NCBI GenBank assembly: GCA_005791855.1
Contig: SXUH01000455.1
Coordinates: 1-9,062 of the forward strand
Direction of reading: 5' to 3'
DNA from: Bdellovibrionales bacterium
GTDB lineage: Bacteria; Bdellovibrionota; Bacteriovoracia; Bacteriovoracales; Bacteriovoracaceae
DNA length: 9,062 nt
How positions within the stretch are numbered: the first letter of the stretch is position 1; the number at the start of each line of letters is the position of its first letter. Made by a program: the position numbers and the translations under genes. The notes under the pieces are model-generated. The model did not search any database, was not told where the DNA came from, and saw nothing but the letters and a program-made list of their open reading frames with translations. This document shows, piece after piece, positions 1 to 6,400 of this stretch.

Positions 1-236
1 ACGGCGCAGGTGAGGATGATCCGGTCGTAGGGGACGTCCACCGGGAAGAGGATGAACCGGGAGATGCGGAACTTCGAGTAGTGCTTCACGAAGGCCCGGA
101 ACTCCTGCTCGGCGAAGTAGGAGGAGGACGGGATGAAGGTGACCACCGGATTCTTCTTGCCGATCAACTCGACGAAGGCCCGGTCGAGGGAGGCGTTCTC
201 CCCGTCGTCACCGCCGCTGTAGAAGGCGAGCTTCAT
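1..236 (-). CDS. Peptidase S51-like / class I glutamine amidotransferase-like protein, N-terminal part
   Basis: The first 78 codons are present; the gene continues beyond the left edge. The protein begins MKLAFYSGGDDGENASLDRA and then shows the alternating strand/helix pattern of the dipeptidase E / cyanophycinase fold: a first strand LAFYSGG (residues 3-9), a helix, a second strand VVTFIPSSS (about 31-39) and a third strand RFILFPVD (about 60-67). The FIPSSS segment followed by a helix is typical of S51 proteins, which hydrolyse small peptides with a serine nucleophile. That serine and the rest of the catalytic site would lie outside the window, so activity cannot be judged. No signal peptide is seen, so it is probably cytoplasmic. 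Its ATG overlaps the stop codon of the upstream SelO-like gene in an ATGA, which fixes the start and implies translational coupling. The family call is moderate because only a third of the protein is visible. Confidence 0.68.
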   Translation of the reverse strand, partial: MKLAFYSGGDDGENASLDRAFVELIGKKNPVVTFIPSSSYFAEQEFRAFVKHYSKFRISRFILFPVDVPYDRIILTCA

Positions 237-2068
237 AGCCCCTCACGGCAGTCCCTGACGATGGAGTAGAGGCCCTGCATGATGGTTTTGTGCCGCGACG
301 GGATCTCCTTCGCGACGGCCTTCTTGTCAGGGTCGAGGTTCTGGTAGGAGGAGAACTGCAGGGCGAGCTGGAAGAGCTCCTCCGGGCTGAGCTTGGGCCG
401 CAGGCGCTTCACCTTCTCCACGATGTAGGTGATGGAGTCGCCGGTCACGCGGTCGTACTTGTTGATCACCGAGGAGCGCATGGTGAGCTCGAGGAGGAGC
501 TGGCTCCGGGAGACCCCGGTCCCCTTCTCGATGACGTCGAGCATGCCGGAGTAGGTCTCCTGGAAGCGGTTGATCTGCTTCTTCCGCAGGTCCGTGAGCT
601 TCAGGTCGGTCTTCGTCGCGTAGGAGGACTTGATGACTTCGATGAAGTCCTCGTGGGTGAGCCGGGTCTGCCGGGAGAGGTAGATCTGCGGCAGCTCCCG
701 GAGGATGTCGCGCATGCAGAAGATGGCGTTCCAGTTGATTCCGTCGGCGACCTTGTAGAGGCCCTTCTTGGACTTCGAGCGCTCGAAGTAGCTGAAGGCC
801 TTCCGGAACTTCGTCACGAGGTTCAGGTGGCCCTTCAGGAGGAGGTCCTGGTGGGTCTTCTGGAACCCGATCTTCTGGAGGACGTTCTTGTTCTTGCAGT
901 CGGTGAAGTTCCGGTCGAAGAGCTCGAGGACCTCGTGGGAGCGGAACTGGGAGAGGGACTTCTTCTTCCCGGTGGCCAGGAAGTCCGCGACCTGGGCGAA
1001 GCACTGGACGATGTACCGCGCCTTCTGCTTCTGCTCGAGGATGGTCGTCGAGTACCGCTGGACGTCGTCGTAGCGGTACTCGGCGTGGAAGAGGCCAAAC
1101 TGGCGGATGGACCCGTAGTCGATGATCCCGCCGTCCATGAGGATGTTGTCCCCGTCCCAGTCGAGCCAGCAGAAGATGTACTCGTCTTCGAACTTCGCGG
1201 CCATTTCGGAGAAGGTCTTCGCCACCTGCCGGGCGAGGTAGTGGTATTTTTCCTTGTCGGACTTGAAGGTGGTCTGGGCCCAGGCCTTGTTGTCGATCTG
1301 CCGCTGGACGTAGTAGTCGGCCACTTGCTTCAGCGTCCGGAGGTTCCCCTGCTTGAGGTGGCCGAAGAAGTGGCTTGGCCGCAGCAGGTTCGGGTTGGCG
1401 CGGACGTTGATCGCCAGCCCCCGCTCGAACTCGACGATGGCGAGGACCCGCTCCGTCTTGAAGCCGTTCTTCCCGAGGACCTCGGAGAAGAAGAGCGTCT
1501 CGAGGCCCTCGGCGACCTCGGAGAGGCCGCAGCCGTAGGAGATGGACGGGTCGCCGGTCTGGTAGAATTTCTTATTGATGTTGCAGGCGGGGGAGAGCTT
1601 CGTCCCGCCGGTCCCGCAGCTCGAGACGTCCCAGGTGACGCCCTGGTGCTTGAGGGTCCCGTTCCAGACGGTCCGGCCATCGCCGGAGGTCTTCCCCGTC
1701 TTGTCCGGGTGCTGGAGCTGGAGGTAGCGGGTGGCCATGTAGGTGTTGGGGAGGATCTCCTCCTCGGGGAACTTGATGTTGTTCATCACATCGTACTCGT
1801 TGATGATGACGATGCTGAAGGTGTCGAGGATTTCCTTCTCGAGGTCCGGATTGAGTTCGGAAGGGTGGGACTTCGGGATGAGGCCAATTTCCTTGGCGAG
1901 GTCGAAGTTGAAGAAGGCGACCTTCCCGCCCTTCTTCCGCCGGGCCTTGTACTCCACCCGCCCCTCCGGCACCTTGTCCTTGAACGGGTGCTCGCCGTTT
2001 AACTTAGAGAACGCCGAATAGGATCGTTTTACGCCCTCATCCTGTGGGCTCTTCTTTGCGTGATTCAT
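233..2068 (-). CDS. Divergent SelO/YdiU-like pseudokinase (protein adenylyltransferase family)
   Basis: The product has 611 residues; canonical SelO has about 480. SelO enzymes have a kinase-like fold and transfer AMP from ATP to Ser/Thr/Tyr of target proteins. Visible family landmarks, in order, are GDGR at 129-132, a WDVSSCGTGGT segment at 146-156 in the place of the usual W-x4-K-G-x-G-x-T, a helix with FSEVL at 194-198, VRAN and PSHFFGH at 222-237, and the metal-binding region with DGDN (305-308) followed by DYG (317-319). The usual lysine is replaced by Cys151, the second GDGR by GDPS (172-175), and the arginine of SHxRFGH is missing; these are by-eye alignments. About 290 further residues follow, helical and lysine-rich. 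There is no signal peptide, so it is cytoplasmic. An in-frame TGA lies 9 bases upstream of the ATG, so no earlier start is possible. A promoter is found about 50 bases upstream. The first 24 codons use many A/T-ending codons and the next 30 almost none. Confidence 0.82.
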   Translation of the reverse strand: MNHAKKSPQDEGVKRSYSAFSKLNGEHPFKDKVPEGRVEYKARRKKGGKVAFFNFDLAKEIGLIPKSHPSELNPDLEKEILDTFSIVIINEYDVMNNIKFPEEEILPNTYMATRYLQLQHPDKTGKTSGDGRTVWNGTLKHQGVTWDVSSCGTGGTKLSPACNINKKFYQTGDPSISYGCGLSEVAEGLETLFFSEVLGKNGFKTERVLAIVEFERGLAINVRANPNLLRPSHFFGHLKQGNLRTLKQVADYYVQRQIDNKAWAQTTFKSDKEKYHYLARQVAKTFSEMAAKFEDEYIFCWLDWDGDNILMDGGIIDYGSIRQFGLFHAEYRYDDVQRYSTTILEQKQKARYIVQCFAQVADFLATGKKKSLSQFRSHEVLELFDRNFTDCKNKNVLQKIGFQKTHQDLLLKGHLNLVTKFRKAFSYFERSKSKKGLYKVADGINWNAIFCMRDILRELPQIYLSRQTRLTHEDFIEVIKSSYATKTDLKLTDLRKKQINRFQETYSGMLDVIEKGTGVSRSQLLLELTMRSSVINKYDRVTGDSITYIVEKVKRLRPKLSPEELFQLALQFSSYQNLDPDKKAVAKEIPSRHKTIMQGLYSIVRDCREGL

Positions 2069-2116
2069 TGGGACTCATCAATCCTTGATTAAGTTTCCTA
2101 AACAAATACTACCTTC

Positions 2117-2144
2117 ATTATAGGGCCTAACCTAAACTAGACAA
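2117..2144 (-). promoter_or_regulatory. Sigma-70-type promoter for the SelO-like operon
   Basis: Read on the minus strand, a perfect -10 box TATAAT (2122 to 2117) lies 16 bases downstream of TTGTCT (2144 to 2139, four of six matches to TTGACA). Transcription would start near 2110, giving a leader of roughly 40 bases before the ATG at 2068. The leader contains AAGGA, but 13 bases from the ATG, so the ribosome binding site is weak. The surrounding 2069-2171 gap is AT-rich. No convincing terminator for the hydrolase gene ending at 2172 was found here. Confidence 0.62.
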
Positions 2145-2171
2145 AAATCGTGGAGCTAGGCAAAAAATGTC

Positions 2172-3008
2172 TTAGGGAAGTTGTAGAGAATCGAGGAGGT
2201 CCAGGAGCTCCTTGCGGTAGCGCTGGTCCCCGTGGTGGTAGGCATCGATGTGCGACCCCTCCGGAAGTTTCCACAGCCATTTCTTCTTCGGAGAGATGCC
2301 CTGGTAGATCTCCTTTCCGAACTCCTGCGGGATGACCGGATCCTTCTGTCCCACGATCACCAGGGTGGGCTGCGTGATCTTGTGGAAGACCTCGTCCGAG
2401 GCGTACGCGTCGGAGACGAGGACGTAGCTCAAGGGGCTCAGGGGCCAGAGGAACCACCGGGAGGTGAGCTTCTCGAAGGCGATGTCCTTGTAGGAGGAAA
2501 ACGTCGAATCCTGAACGATGAGGTCAATTTCCGCCGCGTGCATGGAATCGGGGATCGCCCGGAGGGAGACGGCCCCGCCGAGGCTCTGGCCGTAGACCAC
2601 GAAGAGCGGGCCCTGCTGCTCGCGGTGGAGCTCCCACCCCTTCTCCAGCGCGCTCAGGGCATCCTGGTAGACCCCTTCCTGCGAGGGCGTGCCCTCGGAC
2701 TTCCCGAACCCGCGGTAGTCGAAGGTGAAGAGGTCGTACCCGTGGTCGACGAGCCAGTAGAGGCTGAAGAAGTGGGTCGAGAGGTTCTGGGCGTTCCCGT
2801 GGAACTGGACGACGGTCCCCTTCTTGGTCTTCGCCTTCGTCGGGAAGTGCCACCCGTGGAGGCGGGTCCCGTCCCGGGACTTGAAGTAGACGTCCCGGAG
2901 GTCGAGCTTGTACTGCTTGGGATCGATGAAGTGCTGCCGGGCCGGCTGGTAGAAGACGTTGGAACACGCGGAGAGGAACAGCAGGATAGGGAGGACGAGT
3001 GCTTTCAT
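2172..3008 (-). CDS. Lipoprotein alpha/beta hydrolase (ABHD13/BEM46-like)
   Basis: The product has 278 residues. It begins with a hydrophobic segment ending in the lipobox LSAC (Cys15), so it is predicted to be a lipid-anchored envelope protein after signal peptidase II processing. The hydrolase core follows: an oxyanion motif HGNAQN at 70-75, YDLFTFDYRGFGKSEG at 91-106, the nucleophile elbow GQSLGG with Ser142, Asp223 in GQKDPVIP and His253 in EGSHID. The triad is therefore complete and in the correct order. The HGN plus YRGFGKSEG pattern is typical of the ABHD12/13/17 and BEM46 group, many of which cleave esters or thioesters; the substrate here is unknown. A longer reading frame begins at 3215, but its first 69 codons read antisense to a small plus-strand gene and would bury the signal peptide, so the start at 3008 is preferred. 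The ribosome binding site is modest (GAAGAG). No clear promoter was identified. Confidence 0.88.
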   Translation of the reverse strand: MKALVLPILLFLSACSNVFYQPARQHFIDPKQYKLDLRDVYFKSRDGTRLHGWHFPTKAKTKKGTVVQFHGNAQNLSTHFFSLYWLVDHGYDLFTFDYRGFGKSEGTPSQEGVYQDALSALEKGWELHREQQGPLFVVYGQSLGGAVSLRAIPDSMHAAEIDLIVQDSTFSSYKDIAFEKLTSRWFLWPLSPLSYVLVSDAYASDEVFHKITQPTLVIVGQKDPVIPQEFGKEIYQGISPKKKWLWKLPEGSHIDAYHHGDQRYRKELLDLLDSLQLP

Positions 3009-3104
3009 TTGACCGATCTCTTCACCTAATCCTAACCAGCTTAACCCAATCCTGATGGGACCTTTTCCGGGTTCTTGACGATAATGGGCAGCAAGGAGGT
3101 CCCG

Positions 3105-3218
3105 ATGCAAACCATACTTAAGATCACCTTCATGCTCATGAGCCCGTATCTTCTGATCGTCTACTGGAGGAATTCGATGAAGGAGATCGAGAACATGCAC
3201 GCGCACCTCGAGCACTAG
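3105..3218 (+). CDS. Small single-pass membrane protein, 37 residues
   Basis: An ATG at 3105 is preceded by AAGGAGGT (3093-3100), an almost perfect Shine-Dalgarno sequence at proper spacing. The ORF encodes MQTILKITFMLMSPYLLIVY, then a short charged tail WRNSMKEIENMHAHLEH, then TAG. Residues 4-20 form a hydrophobic helix long enough to cross a membrane, with a basic Lys6 near the start and Arg22 after it. Third codon positions are mostly G or C (ATC, ACC, CTC, GTC, TAC, GAG, AAC, CAC), matching the neighbouring genes, which supports real coding. It is convergent with the dipeptidase gene, and the two stop codons share the palindrome CTAG (3215-3218). It resembles no family I can name. A GATAAT at 3080-3085 could be a -10 box, but a -35 box is not evident. 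Its role is unknown; small membrane proteins often regulate or stabilise larger membrane partners. Confidence 0.6.
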   Translation: MQTILKITFMLMSPYLLIVYWRNSMKEIENMHAHLEH

Positions 3219-3874
3219 TCCACGTCGAAGTCGAAGTACGTCTCCGGGAAGGGTTCCGGCTTAAACGAGTAGTGCCACCATTCCTGGGAGAAGTTCTTGA
3301 ACCCCTCCCCTTCCATCAGCTCCCGCAGCTGGAGCCGGTTCTTTAGCTGCTGGGCACTCGCCCGCGGCGACTCCGTGTTCGACAGGTCGTCGAAGAAGTC
3401 GAAGCGGCTTCCCATGTCGAGCTCCTCGCCCGTCTTCAAACTCACTAGCGTCAGGTCCACCGCCGCTCCCCGCGAGTGGGAGGACTTCGTGGCGATGAAC
3501 CCCTGTTCGAAGAGCTGCCGGCGGGTGAAGGTCGGATAGTAGAGCTCCTTGAGCTCGGGGGTATCCTCCTCCCGCTTGGCCCACTCCTGGAAGAACTTCA
3601 CGGCCTTCACCGGCCTGTAGCTGTCGAAGATCTTCAGGCTCACCTGGGCCCTCCGGGCCTTCATCTGAACTCGGCACAGGCCCGCGGCCGCCGCCTTCGA
3701 GAGGTAGGCCACCGGTCGCCGGTACCCGTCCACCACCGCGCCGGTGAAGTTCTCCCGGGTCGCGTAGTCCATCTGGATGATGAGGCCCGGACAGGCTTCG
3801 CTGAGAGAGACAAAGTCCGGATGCGGTGCTGCCATAACGTGTCCTGCAAAAAATATCGCTAGTAGGTACTTCAT
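3215..3874 (-). CDS. Exported D-alanyl-D-alanine dipeptidase, VanX/DdpX type (peptidase M15D)
   Basis: The product has 219 residues, a normal length for VanX-type enzymes plus a signal peptide. Residues 1-15 (MKYLLAIFFAGHVMA) look like a Sec signal, with cleavage before APHPD, so the enzyme should act in the periplasm. Known VanX landmarks are present: DSYRP at 84-88 (transition-state Arg87), the zinc motif SSHSRGAAVD with His133 and Asp140, and EWWH with catalytic Glu198 and zinc ligand His201. The MGSRFDFF segment at 154-161 is also typical. These enzymes cleave D-Ala-D-Ala; in the periplasm this would recover D-Ala from cell-wall turnover, while glycopeptide resistance is unlikely without vanH/vanA neighbours. 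The gene follows the DUF4105 gene by 22 bases and is probably co-transcribed with it. The ribosome binding site is weak (TTAGG, 7 bases from the ATG). Its stop codon overlaps that of the convergent small gene. Confidence 0.92.
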   Translation of the reverse strand: MKYLLAIFFAGHVMAAPHPDFVSLSEACPGLIIQMDYATRENFTGAVVDGYRRPVAYLSKAAAAGLCRVQMKARRAQVSLKIFDSYRPVKAVKFFQEWAKREEDTPELKELYYPTFTRRQLFEQGFIATKSSHSRGAAVDLTLVSLKTGEELDMGSRFDFFDDLSNTESPRASAQQLKNRLQLRELMEGEGFKNFSQEWWHYSFKPEPFPETYFDFDVD

Positions 3875-3896
3875 AGTTAAACCTAACTTACCTTCC

Positions 3897-5774
3897 TTAG
3901 TAGAAGTACTGCAAGCCCAGTTCGCCCCCGAAGTGGGAAGTCCGATGCATTTCGACGCCGTTCACCTTCAGGGCGAGGCTCAGGTCTTCGCTCAGGTGGT
4001 AGCGGGCCTCGAGTTCGTGGACCCATTCGTAGTCCTGGAAGAACTTGTCTTCCTCGTAGGTGTTCAGGTGGTAGGTGCTCGAGACCCCGGCGAGGAACCG
4101 GTCCGTGGGCTTGAAGCGGAGGTAGGCCCGCGGCCCGAGGCCCGCGCGGTAGTTGTGGCGGAACTGGCTCTGGACGTCCAGCTCTCCGTTAACCAGGAGG
4201 GCCGCCAGGACCTTGTTCCCGAGGAGGGTGACGCTATTCCCGATCGACCCGGTCACGTAGCCGCCCGGGCAGTCGAGGCAGGTCCGCCGTCTGATCTCCT
4301 TGATCCCGATGTCGACCTCCCAGGATAAGGGCGAGGCCCAGTAGTTCTGGCCCGGGAAGTTCCGGAGGGTGAAGAAGGATACCTGGTCGAGGAGGATCTT
4401 CCCTCCCTCGTAGCCGTCCTCCGTGTAGCTCAGGGAGAGCTTCCCGATCTCCAGCTGCGCTTCCTTCAAGGATCCGCGGGGCGGATCGAGGAGGTCGTGG
4501 AGGGCCGCGCGGATCTCCGCACGGGTGAACTTCCCCAGGTCATCCTGGTAGCCCTGCGCGAGGGTGACCCTCGTGGGGGCGTGGCTGAACGCCGGAGAGT
4601 CGGCCTGGCTCGTGCTCCCGGCGTCGGTGGTCTTGGTGATCACCGGGTTGCTCGCCCGCGCTCTGAGGATGAAGGCCTTCTGCTCCTGGGTCTTAGGATC
4701 ATCGTTTAGGATCTTCTCGAAGTTAAAGTAGTCGAAGGCTTCCATCGAGACGTCCAGGACCTCCGCCGCCTGCTTCTCATCCTTCCCTTGAACGAGCTCG
4801 GCGGTCCTCTGCGGATTCTTCGCGATGGTCTTCGCCACCTCCAGCGAAGCCCTGTCAAGCTTCCCGGAGGTGCGAGTGAGCCGCGAGTACGTCGACTCCC
4901 GCCGCTCGCCGGCGTCGATGAGGCCCTCCTTCCGGAGGTGCCGGATGGTATCGGCCGGGATGGTGAAGAGGTGGTAGCTGTCGGTGAGGTTCTTCTCGGG
5001 CACCGCCACCTCGATGATGCTCAGGAGGTGGTAGGAGCAGTTCTCGCGGAAGTAGTAGTAGTCGAAGTCGGTGTTCCCGAGCTCCCAGATGTGGTCCACC
5101 ATCTCCAGCACCTGGGGCATGGTGAGCTTCAGCTCGTAGGACCAGAGGTCCCGGAACTCGAAGTCGCTGTACTCCCGGATCTTGTAGTAGTACGGCACGG
5201 CCGCGAAGAGGCCCTTGAACCCGCCGAAGAGGCCCTTGGCCGCGTAGAGCACCGGGTTGGTCTCGCGGGCGTCGGCGGAGTAGTTGATCCCGTAGTCCAG
5301 CATCTGGGTCTCGCCGACGTCCTCGTAGCGGGAGAGGCGCAGGAGCGTGTGCCCGAAGGCCGAGTTCGGGTTACTCAGGTAGTAGGAGGAGAAGACGATG
5401 CTCGCCTTCTTGGCCGCGAGCTTCGAGAGGAAACTGAGGTACTTCCGGCAGCCACTGAGGTCGGCCCTCCAGGGCAGGCCCAGCCTGGCGTTGAGCCACT
5501 TGTACCGGAGGGGGAACTTGCAGATGGGATGGTCGTCCCCGGGCTTCTCCTCCGCTCCGAAGACCTGCACCGAGGTGGCGAGCTCCTTCCGCGGGTCGCG
5601 CCGCCCCTCCGGATCCAGGAAGAAGCCCTTGCCGTCGGCTTCGCTGACGAAGAGGCCACTCACGGTCTGCTTGTAGTGGAGGAGCCGGAGCCACTTCGGG
5701 TCCTGGGCGAGGTCGGCGATCGAGGCGAAGGCGGGGAGCGGGAGGACGAAGAGGAGGAGAAGGAGAAAGTGCAT
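3897..5774 (-). CDS. DUF4105 (Lnb N-terminal periplasmic domain) protein with beta-rich C-terminal domain
   Basis: The product has 625 residues. A signal peptide (MHFLLLLLFVLPLPAFA) precedes a short N-terminal domain (about 20-110) with the family's CKFPLRYKWL motif (Cys85) and Cys109. The DUF4105 core shows NPNSAFGHTLLRL (135-147, His142) and ENCSYHLL (244-251, Cys246). This FGH and NCS arrangement suggests a permuted papain-like or NlpC/P60-like cysteine hydrolase; that role is inference. From about 435 to the end the chain is rich in alternating strands, contains a CLDC pair (Cys499/Cys502), and ends in LQYFY, an aromatic end typical of outer-membrane strands. DUF4105 proteins of other bacteria often carry such an extra C-terminal domain. 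It probably acts in the periplasm or outer membrane with the downstream dipeptidase. A promoter and a hairpin both overlap its start region. Confidence 0.85.
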   Translation of the reverse strand: MHFLLLLLFVLPLPAFASIADLAQDPKWLRLLHYKQTVSGLFVSEADGKGFFLDPEGRRDPRKELATSVQVFGAEEKPGDDHPICKFPLRYKWLNARLGLPWRADLSGCRKYLSFLSKLAAKKASIVFSSYYLSNPNSAFGHTLLRLSRYEDVGETQMLDYGINYSADARETNPVLYAAKGLFGGFKGLFAAVPYYYKIREYSDFEFRDLWSYELKLTMPQVLEMVDHIWELGNTDFDYYYFRENCSYHLLSIIEVAVPEKNLTDSYHLFTIPADTIRHLRKEGLIDAGERRESTYSRLTRTSGKLDRASLEVAKTIAKNPQRTAELVQGKDEKQAAEVLDVSMEAFDYFNFEKILNDDPKTQEQKAFILRARASNPVITKTTDAGSTSQADSPAFSHAPTRVTLAQGYQDDLGKFTRAEIRAALHDLLDPPRGSLKEAQLEIGKLSLSYTEDGYEGGKILLDQVSFFTLRNFPGQNYWASPLSWEVDIGIKEIRRRTCLDCPGGYVTGSIGNSVTLLGNKVLAALLVNGELDVQSQFRHNYRAGLGPRAYLRFKPTDRFLAGVSSTYHLNTYEEDKFFQDYEWVHELEARYHLSEDLSLALKVNGVEMHRTSHFGGELGLQYFY

Positions 5775-5801
5775 GGGACCTGCTTTTTAGACAGGTCCCA
5801 T
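5773..5801 (-). repeat. Inverted repeat covering the start codon of the DUF4105 gene
   Basis: A perfect 10-bp stem pairs 5773-5782 with 5792-5801 around a 9-base loop. On the minus-strand RNA the 3' arm holds the CAGGU that could serve as ribosome binding site and the first two bases of the DUF4105 AUG. No T-run follows on either strand, so it is not a standard intrinsic terminator. The 5' arm begins with an ATG that opens a four-codon frame (ATG GGA CCT GTC TAA). It lies just downstream of the DUF3015 stop codon. Confidence 0.8.
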
Positions 5802-5828
5802 TATAGAAACTAGATCTGGGTGTTGCAA
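5800..5828 (-). promoter_or_regulatory. Sigma-70-type promoter for the DUF4105-dipeptidase operon
   Basis: On the minus strand a perfect TATAAT (5805 to 5800) lies 17 bases downstream of TTGCAA (5828 to 5823, four of six matches). The -35 box lies inside the last codons of the DUF3015 gene. The predicted start, near 5793, falls inside the inverted repeat, so transcripts from this promoter would lack most of its 5' arm. Confidence 0.6.
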
Positions 5829-6271
5829 GTAGTAGAAGCGACGGCGTTGATGTTGCTCGTGATCTCCTTGGAAGAGGCCGTGTCTTCGCGGAAGATGTTC
5901 GAGTAGTTCGACTTCAGCGCGGCCCCGAACTCGTCGGAGTTGGTGCAGCCGTAGACCTTCGAGAGGCCGACGATGGTCTCGCCGTTCCCGCGGGCGATGT
6001 CGTTGGCGAGGGCGACCTTATTGGCTTCGACGTACGCTTCGGTCTGGCCCACTTTCAGCGGCGCCGGAGAGTCGCAGTTCGAGGTCCCGAGGGAGATGGC
6101 GATGGTCTGCATCCCGATCCCGTTAGAGGTAGCTGCGAGGACCTGCTTCCACCACGTCTGGTCGCCCTCGAAGATCATGGACCCGAGGCCGCACCCGGCC
6201 GAGCCGTACTTGGCCGCGAAGGAAGATGTTGTCATGAGAGCAACAGCTAGAACTAAAAAGATTTTTTTCAT
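5810..6271 (-). CDS. DUF3015 family exported protein
   Basis: The product has 153 residues and no known function. A signal peptide MKKIFLVLAVALMTTSSFA is followed by the hallmark segment KYGSAGCGLGSMIF (21-34). Next come AATSNGIGMQTIAISLGTSNC (46-66), an acidic helix EAYVEANKVALANDIARGNG (78-97) and GETIVGLSKVYGC (97-109), then SNIFRE near the end. This order and the GCGLGS/GTSNC pair match DUF3015, a family often found in Bdellovibrio-like and other Gram-negative bacteria. Four cysteines (27, 66, 109, 149) could form two disulfides in the periplasm. The start is supported by CGGAG six bases before the ATG and by the signal peptide. A promoter lies just upstream, so the gene starts its own transcript; read-through into the DUF4105 gene would meet the hairpin at its start. 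Confidence 0.9.
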   Translation of the reverse strand: MKKIFLVLAVALMTTSSFAAKYGSAGCGLGSMIFEGDQTWWKQVLAATSNGIGMQTIAISLGTSNCDSPAPLKVGQTEAYVEANKVALANDIARGNGETIVGLSKVYGCTNSDEFGAALKSNYSNIFREDTASSKEITSNINAVASTTCNTQI

Positions 6272-6316
6272 CGAACACTCCGTTGTTAAGATGGATGCAA
6301 AAGCATTTATACATCT

Positions 6317-6344
6317 ATTATGTAGAGAACACGGATTTGTTCAA
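6317..6344 (-). promoter_or_regulatory. Sigma-70-type promoter for the DUF3015 gene
   Basis: On the minus strand TTGAAC (6344 to 6339) is followed after 16 bases by CATAAT (6322 to 6317, five of six matches). Transcription would begin near 6310, about 39 bases before the ATG. A second -10-like TATAAA (6311 to 6306) lacks a matching -35. The 6272-6400 gap is AT-rich and holds nothing else I can identify. Confidence 0.55.
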
Positions 6345-6400
6345 CTTTTATCATCCTAAATGACAGGTAATTTATGCCACGCTCTTTGCTCGCCGCAGCT

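Noticed and set aside
290..2002. Long 570-codon open frame on the plus strand, antisense to the SelO-like gene
   Set aside because: The frame is codon-aligned antisense to a gene that avoids TTA, CTA and TCA codons, so stops are absent by composition. The translation is a Leu/Val/Gly/Glu-rich low-complexity chain with no family motifs.
3009..3215. N-terminal extension of the lipoprotein hydrolase to 3215
   Set aside because: It would bury the signal peptide and lipobox and runs antisense to a small gene with an excellent ribosome binding site.
2126..3887. GTTAGG found in the minus-strand leaders of three genes (2126-2131, 3031-3036, 3882-3887)
   Set aside because: Distances to the start codons are about 58, 23 and 8 bases, so no shared role fits; a six-base motif can recur by chance.
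4788..5813. Long plus-strand frame opposite the DUF4105 gene
   Set aside because: Same cause as the other antisense frames: it mirrors G/C-ending codons and its product is rich in Val, Glu, Gly and Leu without domains.
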